A stretch of DNA of 14,520 bases from an uncultured Lachnospiraceae bacterium (GTDB lineage Bacteria > Bacillota > Clostridia > Lachnospirales > Lachnospiraceae): positions 1-14,520 of the forward strand of contig CACZPG010000195.1 of assembly GCA_902782965.1 (NCBI GenBank). The letters are read 5' to 3'. This document shows positions 1 through 6,288 of this stretch, in pieces (position 1 is the first letter of the stretch; each line of letters starts with the position of its first letter). The notes beneath the pieces are model-generated. The model searched no databases, was not told the DNA's origin, and saw nothing but the letters and a program-made list of their open reading frames with translations. A program made the position numbers and the translations under genes.

Positions 1-1644
1 CATGATTTTCTCAAGTTCACTAACCTTATCAGCAGGAAGAAGTTCAGAACGATATTCTGTAACCCCAAGTTCTTTAGCAAACCTTGAAGCCGCCTTCTCA
101 GTATCACCTGTGAGCATTACTGTCTTTATACCCATTTTGTTAAGACCTTTCACTGCCTTAACAGATGTTGCCTTCAACCTGTCGGATATCACTATACACC
201 CAAGATACTTTGCTCCCTTAACTTCGCCTCCATGGTTTATACATTCTTCATCAGAGTCACATTTACAGGAACCAATATAAACCACCGTACCTTCATCATG
301 TTTCTCTATATTACCAAGGCCGATTCTTTCCATCAGCTTCAGATTTCCGGCATAGATATGTTCATGCCCTTTAAGAACCACTTCTCTCCCCTGAGGTTCA
401 TTTATATTTCCAAGAGATCCATTTCCACTATCATTTATTCTGGCTGATATTCCATGTCCGGATATTTCCTCTACTTCAGAAATCACAGACTGGTCAACCT
501 TTCTCTTCATGCCTTCTTCATATGTTCTTATTATAGATAATGCTATAGGATGATTAGACGATATCTCCGCATAGGCTGCTTTTTCAAGAAGTTCATCTTC
601 TGTTATACCTTCAGACGGATATATATGATTCACATCAAATACGCCTTCTGTAAGGGTTCCTGTCTTATCAAATACCACAGCCGAAGTCTCTGCAAGAGCC
701 TCCAGATAATTCGAACCTTTAACCAGAATACCTCTGGAAGAAGCACAACCAATTCCTCCGAAGAAACTTAATGGTACGGAAATAGCTACCGCACAAGGAC
801 ATGATATTACAAGAAATGTAAGTGCCCTCATCAGCCAGGTGATCCAGTCAGGAGTAAGTCCCATCAGGAGCCTGATAACCGGTGGAATAATAAAAAGCGC
901 AAGCGCCGAGTAACAAACGATCGGTGTATAATATCTGGCGAACTTCGAAATAAAGTTCTCCGCCTTAGCCTTTCTCATACTGGAGTTTTCAACGAGTTCC
1001 AGTATTTTAGAAACAGTTGAATCTTCAAATTCCTTCTCTGTTCTTATTTCAAGTCTGCCCGTCAGAGAAATACAGCCACTGATTACACTTTCACCACTTC
1101 TTATCGTTCTAGGAACAGATTCGCCTGTCAAAGCGCTGGTATCAAGGGATGATTCGCCACTGATAACTACACCATCTATAGGCACCTTCTCTCCCGGATT
1201 TACTACTATAACAGAACCTATCTCAACATCATCCGGATCTTCCTCAGATATTGATCCATCTTCATGAAGTACATTTGCTGTTTCAGGACAAATATCCATG
1301 AGATCCGATATATTCTTACGGCTCTTACCTACAGCTATACTCTGGAACAATTCACCTATCTGATAGAACAGCATTACCGCTACTCCTTCCAGATACTCTC
1401 CTGTTGCCATAGCTCCGATAGTCGCCACAGTCATGAGAAAGCACTCATCAAAAACCTGTCCGTTTCTGATGTTTTTGAATGCCTTAAGCAGAACATCATA
1501 TCCAACTGTGAAGTATGGTATCAGATACAGACCAAGCTGGATGAACCAGGGTAATGAAATATAATGCATAAGAATTGCCAGAATAATAATTGTAACAAAA
1601 GCAGCTATACATCTTATTAAACTTTTTTTCTGTTTCGACGTCAT
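1..1644 (-). CDS. Heavy-metal P1B-type ATPase (Zn/Cd/Pb class likely), C-terminus beyond left edge
   Basis: Exports heavy-metal cations across the cytoplasmic membrane using ATP. The reading frame starts at an ATG (1642-1644) preceded by GAAGGT and stays open to base 1, giving 548 residues with the C-terminus outside the window. Visible P-type marks in order: actuator TGES (173-176), intramembrane CPC (282-284) in VISCPCAVAI, phosphorylation site DKTGTL (Asp326), the P1B-specific SNHPIA (His365-Pro366), and TGD (512-514). The GDGxN hinge and last two helices would lie beyond the edge. About six membrane segments precede Asp326. There is no N-terminal HMA domain: the chain enters the first helix almost at once, and an HMA protein is encoded just upstream instead. 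CPC followed by AVAISVPLSFFGG, unlike CPCALGLATP of copper pumps, and the SmtB-like regulator favour Zn/Cd/Pb, but the substrate is inference. Residues 459-478 are a cysteine/acid-rich insertion (see findings). A 117-nt gap separates it from the HMA gene. Confidence 0.95.
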   Translation of the reverse strand, partial: MTSKQKKSLIRCIAAFVTIIILAILMHYISLPWFIQLGLYLIPYFTVGYDVLLKAFKNIRNGQVFDECFLMTVATIGAMATGEYLEGVAVMLFYQIGELFQSIAVGKSRKNISDLMDICPETANVLHEDGSISEEDPDDVEIGSVIVVNPGEKVPIDGVVISGESSLDTSALTGESVPRTIRSGESVISGCISLTGRLEIRTEKEFEDSTVSKILELVENSSMRKAKAENFISKFARYYTPIVCYSALALFIIPPVIRLLMGLTPDWITWLMRALTFLVISCPCAVAISVPLSFFGGIGCASSRGILVKGSNYLEALAETSAVVFDKTGTLTEGVFDVNHIYPSEGITEDELLEKAAYAEISSNHPIALSIIRTYEEGMKRKVDQSVISEVEEISGHGISARINDSGNGSLGNINEPQGREVVLKGHEHIYAGNLKLMERIGLGNIEKHDEGTVVYIGSCKCDSDEECINHGGEVKGAKYLGCIVISDRLKATSVKAVKGLNKMGIKTVMLTGDTEKAASRFAKELGVTEYRSELLPADKVSELEKIM

Positions 1645-1761
1645 TTTATTACCTTCATATTTTTTAATACGATTTCATAATTAACCAATAATAAAGCACC
1701 TGTTTTTCTGAATAATACAGATCAAGATGCCTCATTGTTACTATATATATTCCGAAATTTT

Positions 1762-1980
1762 TTATAAATATATCTCGAAATCGTCCTCTACCTTCTTACA
1801 GTTCTCACGAGCTGTGCGAATAACTGCATCCGGATCAACACCGTCTTCAAATTCAACCTTTACCTTAAGAGTCATAAAGCTTAAATTAGCATCTTTAACT
1901 CCTTCAGTTTTTCTAATTGTATCCTGCATTTTTTCTGCACATGCTGCGCAATCTACATCTACCTTGTATGTTTTCTTCAT
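1762..1980 (-). CDS. Stand-alone HMA-domain metal-binding protein
   Basis: A 72-residue cytoplasmic protein made of a single heavy-metal-associated (ferredoxin-like, CopZ-type) domain. The metal-binding loop is DCAAC (Asp10, Cys11, Cys14), with another cysteine at 61 and an acidic C-terminal part. The start ATG (1978-1980) has AAGGAG 10 nt upstream. Such domains are usually fused to the N-terminus of P1B ATPases. Here the adjacent ATPase lacks one, so this small protein probably supplies the missing domain in trans, binding metal or handing it to the pump. An acidic residue directly before CxxC is often seen in Zn/Cd HMA domains, which agrees with the zinc-type repressor of the operon. The delivery role is inference; a CopZ-like copper role cannot be excluded from the sequence. 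Confidence 0.92.
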   Translation of the reverse strand: MKKTYKVDVDCAACAEKMQDTIRKTEGVKDANLSFMTLKVKVEFEDGVDPDAVIRTARENCKKVEDDFEIYL

Positions 1981-2022
1981 TTTCTATTTTCTCCTTTATA
2001 TTTATGAATAAAACCGTCTATG

Positions 2023-2065
2023 CTTTTGACTTTTTCTTTTGACTAATTCTTTTGACTTTTTTGAC
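2023..2065. repeat. Short tandem repeats (GTCAAAA units) between arsR and HMA genes
   Basis: On the plus strand CTTTTGAC occurs at 2023-2030, 2036-2043 and 2049-2056, an exact 13-base period, and a fourth TTTTTGAC ends at 2065. On the transcribed strand this reads as four GTCAAAA units. The array lies in the roughly 125-nt spacer between the repressor stop and the HMA start, outside any gene. It could be slippage-derived or an element in the operon mRNA; no function can be read from it. Confidence 0.7.
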
Positions 2066-2106
2066 TATTTACATTTTAGTATAAATATCATTGATTAAAG
2101 TTGTTA

Positions 2107-2460
2107 CTATTCTTCCAGATGCTCCATGCCAAGATTCAGGATAGAACGCACATGATCATCATCCAGCGAATAATAAATGCTCTTGCCCTCACGGCGGAAT
2201 TTAACAAGCTTAGAATCCTTCAGAATTCTGAGCTGATGGCTGACCGAAGACTGACTCAGACTGAGTATCGCAGCTATATCTCCAACACAAAGTTCAGTAT
2301 CAAATAATGAATACAGAATCTTAATTCGTGTGGAGTCACCGAATATTCTGAATAATTCTGAAAGATCGTAAAGATATTCATCTTCCGGCATTGTCTCTCT
2401 GATTTTTTCAGCAGCTTCATAATCAACTATTTTCTCATCTTTTACTTTTTCTTCTTTCAT
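2107..2460 (-). CDS. ArsR/SmtB-family metal-sensing repressor with alpha5 zinc site
   Basis: A 117-residue winged-helix repressor, first gene of the metal operon. The recognition helix region is LSLSQSSVSHQLRIL (66-80), followed by the wing FRREGKSIYYSL (88-99). The alpha5 zinc site known from SmtB/CzrA (Asp-x-His, then His, then Glu/His three residues on) is complete: Asp101, His103, His114 and Glu117, the last residue of the chain, with the spacing of SmtB. The alpha3 site known from CadC (ELCVCD) reads ELCVGD here: Cys58 is kept and the second cysteine is Gly60, so a CadC-type soft-metal site looks broken. Zn(II) (or Co) sensing is the best inference. The start ATG has AAAGGA 7 nt upstream. 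It probably represses its own promoter, which carries an inverted repeat, and releases it when metal binds. Confidence 0.95.
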   Translation of the reverse strand: MKEEKVKDEKIVDYEAAEKIRETMPEDEYLYDLSELFRIFGDSTRIKILYSLFDTELCVGDIAAILSLSQSSVSHQLRILKDSKLVKFRREGKSIYYSLDDDHVRSILNLGMEHLEE

Positions 2461-2535
2461 TGTTTTCCTTTCTATTATATTTATGATACGTTATATATTA
2501 CTAATTAACAAAAAATTAAATGAGATAACGAGCAA

Positions 2536-2564
2536 TACATATGTTTATTTGTTCATATGTTCAA
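2536..2564 (-). promoter_or_regulatory. Promoter of the metal operon with overlapping inverted-repeat operator
   Basis: Read on the minus strand: -35 TTGAAC (2559-2564), a 17-base spacer (2542-2558), -10 TATGTA (2536-2541), giving a start near 2529 and a leader of about 70 nt before arsR. A 7-bp perfect inverted repeat, ACATATG (2537-2543) and CATATGT (2554-2560), spaced by 10 bases, covers both the -10 and the inner edge of the -35. AT-rich dyads around ATATGAAC/GTTCATAT are typical ArsR/SmtB operators, so a bound repressor dimer would block RNA polymerase directly. The boxes are seen; the binding is inferred. Confidence 0.7.
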
Positions 2565-2604
2565 TATACTCTCATTTATTTCTGATGTCAAGCCTAAGTT
2601 TTTT

Positions 2605-2669
2605 ATTTACGCATTTCTTATTAGTTTTTAATTTACGCATTTCTCTAAATTATCAATTTACGCATTTCT
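2605..2669. repeat. Three direct copies of a 14-bp motif, 25-26-base period
   Basis: ATTTACGCATTTCT is found without mismatch at 2605-2618, 2631-2644 and 2656-2669. The 11-12-base spacers are T-rich and unrelated. The array lies in the intergenic region, upstream of the metal-operon promoter on one side and about 370 bases before the 3D-domain gene on the other. The period is close to two and a half helical turns. It may be a set of binding sites or a local duplication. No neighbouring gene suggests a replication origin, and there are too few copies for a CRISPR array. Confidence 0.85.
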
Positions 2670-2929
2670 TCCCTGGTTCTACATTAATCATCCCATTATT
2701 TTTTATAATGCTCACTCTTCTCATTTACATATTCGATTAGAAAATTAGTATTGAAATTTTAAATATTTTACACATTTTGTAGTTTTCTTAATATTTTTCT
2801 ATCTGCTGATTTATGGATTCAACCCCTGTTCTTTGTATATATTGTACATTTTCCGGAACGATACTGTACATATTGCACATATCTTTCTGCATGATTCTAA
2901 CTCCACTATCGTAAATTTGCATATAACTA

Positions 2930-2996
2930 TTACAAAAATAATACATTTGTTAACAGAAATTAAGAATTGTTACAAAAGTATTGCATTTTGTTAACA
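2930..2996 (+). promoter_or_regulatory. Imperfect 26-27-bp direct repeat with TGTTAA/TGTTAC half-sites upstream of the 3D-domain gene
   Basis: Copy 1 (2930-2955) begins TTACAAAAATAATACATTT and copy 2 (2970-2996) begins TTACAAAAGTATTGCATTTT; both end GTTAACA and they start 40 bases apart. Hexamers of the form TGTWAH occur at 2948-2953, 2968-2973, 2989-2994 and 3002-3007, the first three spaced 20 and 21 bases. TGTWAH is the half-site of WalR, which controls 3D-domain cell-wall genes such as yocH in Bacillus, but the strict WalR spacing (two half-sites 11 bases apart) is not met. I call it a probable control region with an unknown regulator. Confidence 0.45.
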
Positions 2997-3038
2997 TTTG
3001 TTGTAAAACATAACATGTGAAGGCGAAAGGAGTTATTA

Positions 3039-3605
3039 ATGAAAATATTAAGATCTCGTTTTGTAATTGCATTACTTATTGTGATCACAGTATTCGGACT
3101 TGAATGTCCTGTACTAAATACCAAAGCCGATGGAGAGTCAGCACTCAAAATTGACGAATATGATCCAATATATGTTCAGACTCAGTCAGTTCTGGATGAA
3201 AACCTTGCCAAGCTTGAGAAGGAGCAGAGTTTAAAAACTGCTTCTGCCAGAAACGTAGCTGAGGGCTATATTTCAAAAGATAAAGAATCTCAGGAGCGAG
3301 TAGAAGACATATACGAAGAGATTCAGGCCAGAAAGCCTAAGATGTCCCTTCTTGGAACCTACGAACTTACCGCTTATATAGCAACAGGTAATCCATGTGC
3401 TTCAGGTGTATATCCAACCTGCAATCACACTGTAGCCTGCAATTCACTTCCACTTGGTACAAGAATCTATATCGAAGGATATGGAGAATATGTAGTAGAA
3501 GATACCGGTGGAATGGCAGGAAATGTAATCGATGTTTTTGTATCTGATTATTCTACTGCTATCAACTTTGGAAGACGCACTGCTGCAGTTTACATAATTC
3601 AATAA
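3039..3605 (+). CDS. Exported 3D-domain cell-wall protein
   Basis: A 188-residue protein with a basic N-terminus and hydrophobic segment (residues 8-26), a signal peptide or membrane anchor, then a charged helical linker (about 35-100), then a C-terminal 3D domain (about 105-188). The three aspartates that name the domain are seen in VVEDTGG (Asp155), VIDVF (Asp165) and SDY (Asp170). 3D domains resemble the catalytic core of MltA-type lytic transglycosylases and occur in exported peptidoglycan-remodelling proteins of Firmicutes (YocH, YabE and related). No SH3, LysM or G5 domain is present, so it is a minimal version in which the linker may position the domain in the wall. The start follows AAAGGAG (3026-3032) by 6 nt. 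It is monocistronic, convergent with the next operon and ends at the terminator at 3658-3686. Two cysteines (120, 128) and Cys134 in the domain could form disulfides. Catalytic activity is inferred only. Confidence 0.9.
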   Translation: MKILRSRFVIALLIVITVFGLECPVLNTKADGESALKIDEYDPIYVQTQSVLDENLAKLEKEQSLKTASARNVAEGYISKDKESQERVEDIYEEIQARKPKMSLLGTYELTAYIATGNPCASGVYPTCNHTVACNSLPLGTRIYIEGYGEYVVEDTGGMAGNVIDVFVSDYSTAINFGRRTAAVYIIQ

Positions 3606-3657
3606 TCTATTAAGGTAACTCATAGAAAGACCCTTCTATAACTTATAAACGTTTCCG

Positions 3658-3686
3658 AAAAAAAATGGCCCTCGGGCCATTTTTTT
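3658..3686. terminator. Bidirectional rho-independent terminator
   Basis: A GC-rich stem ATGGCC/GGCCAT (3665-3670 and 3675-3680) with a CTCG loop, flanked by a run of A on the left (3658-3665) and T on the right. It therefore ends transcripts from both sides: the 3D-domain gene on plus and the HD-hydrolase operon on minus. Confidence 0.93.
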
Positions 3687-3743
3687 CTGTAATTCATTAA
3701 CACCATTTCTAATTCTATAATACTATGTTCAAATAAATCATTT

Positions 3744-4202
3744 CTAACTCAGCAGCATCTCCAGCGCTTTTCTGTATTTCTCTCTTCGCTTTGCATCATT
3801 TTCACCGGGACTTCCAAGTCTCGTTATATCAGAATTATGAAGAAGATCAGCAATCTTGACTGTTCTTGCAATCTCATTATCTTTCAGTTGATTAACATAT
3901 TCATAATAATCTTTCAGCCTCTCCTCTTCTGAGGCTTCATCTCCAAGAGGCATATGTGTCATAAGTCTGACTGCTTCCAGCTGTTCAGTTGTAAACCCCT
4001 CTTCTGCCAGTTCTTCCAGGGTAATATCAGAATCCTCGATAACATCATGAAGCAAAGCAACTACGCAGGAATCCTCTGTTGTCATCTGCTCGGCAACATG
4101 TATAGGATGATGAATATACGGGAGGCCTTCCCTATCCACCTGACCATCATGAGCCTTGTAGGCTATCTGCATAGCTTTCTTTGTTAATACAGTGTAAATC
4201 AT
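3744..4202 (-). CDS. Small stand-alone HD-domain hydrolase, RelA/SpoT-HD (MESH1-like)
   Basis: A 152-residue cytoplasmic protein consisting of one HD domain. The metal-binding set of the (p)ppGpp hydrolase type is visible: Arg24 and His32 in the DREGLPYIHHPIHVA stretch, His52-Asp53 in LLHDVIEDSD with the following Glu56-Asp57, and Asp119 in KIADLLHNSD. There is no synthetase, TGS or ACT domain, so it resembles small alarmone hydrolases (MESH1/SAH), which remove the 3'-pyrophosphate of (p)ppGpp; the substrate here is inferred, and related single HD proteins with other nucleotide substrates exist. It starts 16 nt after the lipoprotein stop, with AGAGGA lying in that gap, so the two are translated from one message. 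The shared terminator lies about 60 nt downstream. Confidence 0.85.
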   Translation of the reverse strand: MIYTVLTKKAMQIAYKAHDGQVDREGLPYIHHPIHVAEQMTTEDSCVVALLHDVIEDSDITLEELAEEGFTTEQLEAVRLMTHMPLGDEASEEERLKDYYEYVNQLKDNEIARTVKIADLLHNSDITRLGSPGENDAKRREKYRKALEMLLS

Positions 4203-4218
4203 GGCATTTCCTCTCTTC

Positions 4219-6234
4219 CTATTTATACTGATTCAGTTTCTTCTCCCAACTGGTTTCTTCAGGCCAGGAGGAGGTTCCCAGATCATTTCTTATGCAGTCG
4301 GACAAATACTCCAGCTTGTCACGCATGTGTTCACTGTGGAACATATTATCATCATAATCCATTCCAATAAGATATTCCATCAATCTGGATCTGTCCTCTG
4401 TAGGCCAGGTCTTTGCATACACATCTACGAAATATGTATCCTTATAATCATCATTATATGCATTATCATAATATGAAGTATATTCATAATCCTCTAATGA
4501 GGAATATTCTTCTCCATTTTCATTTACGTATCCATAGTAATATTCAAATCCCGGCGGATTATAACTATTCCACCTGTATTCATCCAGAGCATTATCATAT
4601 ATAAGCCTTCTGTCTATTGCATGTGTAAGTTCATGGACAAGCGTGGACTTTGAAAGCGTGCCACTGGATATATTCATAAATATGGTCATAACTCCGTTCT
4701 CATCACTTGTAACTCCTTCAGAATCTGAAATATTAACTGTGGCATCTTTAGGAGATTGTTTACCCGTCAGATAAATGATTGTATTTCTGACATAATTCTC
4801 CTCCAGATGATTAAAGAAGCCCTCAGGATATAATTGCAGCGTTTCTTCAATGGTGTCAAATGCATTCATAATATATCCCGAATTTGAACACACTTCAAAT
4901 TCAAAATCCGACAAATCTCTCTTGATATTCTCACCATATACAACCGCTACACCATACTTATCTTCTATCTCTTCGGCCCTTTTATCAAGATCGTCATAAG
5001 TTATAACCGGTATTTCATAAGGCTTTTTCTCTTTATCCTTAATCTCCGATTCTTCACCCTTTTCATAATCCCATAGAAGAAAATCTTTGTAATTTCCATC
5101 AAAATCACAGATTCCTATCAGAAGATATTTCCCCATTATCGCCACTTCAGTCAGGTTTACATAACTACCTCCATTTTTCATTACATCATCCGGAATTTCA
5201 ATTCTATATCCCTTCCCTGTTTTTTCAACCACAAGAATATTTCTGGAAACATCTTCTACATTTTCAGATTCTAAAGCGTAATATGCATTTTCATTCGAAC
5301 CGCAGATATAGTAATCATAATAATCCTGGGTATACACCCTGCCTCTCCAGGTCATAGGATCAATATCCAGATAAACCGGTTCTCCCGTATATGTACTGGA
5401 ACTCACTTTGATCGTATCAGAGGTTTCACCTCTTTCCTTATACATGTTTGCTAATGTATCAGGTAGTGTATAAACAGTTTTGAGAGTACCGTCTTCGTTA
5501 ACTTTGCTTATAAACCCATTATATCTGACCATATATACACTACTGTTTTTATAGAATAATTCACCGCTAATGCCCTCTTCAACAGTAATATTCTTAGTAT
5601 CTGATTCAGGCATAAATATCGATGAAGTTGAATAGTCATACATTATTACAGGATTCACTGATATAACATTAAGCCATAAAGAATAACCATACTCATCACA
5701 TTCGACTTTCATTTCCCAGGGATATTCAATAAGCTCTCCATTTGTAAGATCAATTCCGGTGAATTTGTAATCATCATAATCCTTAGAATCAGCGGAAACA
5801 TCTGAAACATCACCATTTTCAATATCAGTATTATCGCTTTCTGCATCTCCCGGTGTCAACGTTGCTTCACCGGTGTCAAAGCTTCTGGCCGTTTTATAAA
5901 TGAGAAGAATTTCATTCTCACTTCTCATCCCATAGCCCATAAGCTCCATATTCTCATACTTGGGAATAAGAGAATCCAGCTGATACAAACCAGAACCTTT
6001 CACAGATTCCACTTCTAATTTGTCTAAGCTGAAAGCTTCATCAGCTGATTCATCCTCAGTACCATTTTCATTGGGGTTCTCTGTTGTATTAGTCAGCCCA
6101 AGCCTGTCGGTTATTTTATGTAAACCACAACCGGACAATGTCACAGACATAATAATAGCAAAAATGAGTATATTTATCACTCCGGCTCGTCTTGAAGTTT
6201 TAGATATTCTATTATATGCAGAATTTTTTTTCAT
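4219..6234 (-). CDS. Lipoprotein with C-terminal zincin (HExxH) metallopeptidase-like domain
   Basis: A 671-residue exported protein I cannot assign to a named family. A basic N-terminus and hydrophobic segment (19-35) end in the lipobox LSGC with Cys36, so it should be lipid-anchored outside the membrane. An Asn/Asp/Glu-rich linker follows (49-66). Residues about 80-400 are rich in short Tyr/Trp-containing strands, with an acidic Ser/Asp insert at 128-156, and could form a beta-propeller-like or other beta fold; this is a guess. The C-terminal part has VHELTHAID: His534, Glu535, His538 fit HExxH. YFVDVYAKTWPTEDRSRL follows, whose Glu613 (75 residues on, TED) is placed like the third zinc ligand in gluzincin-type extracellular peptidases. 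A very Tyr/Asp-rich loop (564-607) lies between them. The start has only a weak GGTG ribosome site. It lies 54 nt after trpS and 16 nt before the HD hydrolase. Proteolysis is inferred from the motif only. Confidence 0.82.
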   Translation of the reverse strand: MKKNSAYNRISKTSRRAGVINILIFAIIMSVTLSGCGLHKITDRLGLTNTTENPNENGTEDESADEAFSLDKLEVESVKGSGLYQLDSLIPKYENMELMGYGMRSENEILLIYKTARSFDTGEATLTPGDAESDNTDIENGDVSDVSADSKDYDDYKFTGIDLTNGELIEYPWEMKVECDEYGYSLWLNVISVNPVIMYDYSTSSIFMPESDTKNITVEEGISGELFYKNSSVYMVRYNGFISKVNEDGTLKTVYTLPDTLANMYKERGETSDTIKVSSSTYTGEPVYLDIDPMTWRGRVYTQDYYDYYICGSNENAYYALESENVEDVSRNILVVEKTGKGYRIEIPDDVMKNGGSYVNLTEVAIMGKYLLIGICDFDGNYKDFLLWDYEKGEESEIKDKEKKPYEIPVITYDDLDKRAEEIEDKYGVAVVYGENIKRDLSDFEFEVCSNSGYIMNAFDTIEETLQLYPEGFFNHLEENYVRNTIIYLTGKQSPKDATVNISDSEGVTSDENGVMTIFMNISSGTLSKSTLVHELTHAIDRRLIYDNALDEYRWNSYNPPGFEYYYGYVNENGEEYSSLEDYEYTSYYDNAYNDDYKDTYFVDVYAKTWPTEDRSRLMEYLIGMDYDDNMFHSEHMRDKLEYLSDCIRNDLGTSSWPEETSWEKKLNQYK

Positions 6235-6254
6235 AAAGCACCACTATTGTACAA

Positions 6255-6277
6255 ATGCCCCGGCAAAGTCGGGGCAT
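6255..6277 (-). terminator. Stem-loop after trpS, weak terminator or processing hairpin
   Basis: ATGCCCCG (6255-6262) pairs with CGGGGCAT (6270-6277) around a 7-base loop. It begins 11 nt after the trpS stop on the minus strand, but only TTTGT follows, so termination is likely partial. Because the lipoprotein gene starts just 20 nt further on, the hairpin may attenuate read-through from trpS or protect the 3' end of the trpS message. Confidence 0.6.
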
Positions 6278-6288
6278 AATTAATCTGA

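Larger units (their letters stand above)
2461..3038. other. Gene-free AT-rich divergent intergenic region
   Basis: This 578-base stretch separates the arsR gene (minus) and the 3D-domain gene (plus). I find no convincing coding sequence on either strand: the short open frames there are low-complexity and lack ribosome-binding sites. It holds the arsR promoter/operator, the three 14-bp repeats, a loose cluster of TGTACAT/TGCACAT words with a TTCCGGAA palindrome between 2842 and 2881, and the imperfect 26-27-bp direct repeat before the 3D-domain gene. The middle is homopolymer-rich and otherwise unremarkable. Confidence 0.7.

Noticed and set aside
2605..2669. CRISPR array or iteron-type origin
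   Set aside because: Only three copies, 14-bp units and 11-12-base spacers do not fit a CRISPR array; there is no cas, replication or partition gene nearby.
2483..2740. 85-codon plus-strand frame in the intergenic region
   Set aside because: Low-complexity Leu/Phe/Ile-rich translation of AT-rich DNA running through the repeats, without a ribosome site; it also overlaps the arsR promoter.
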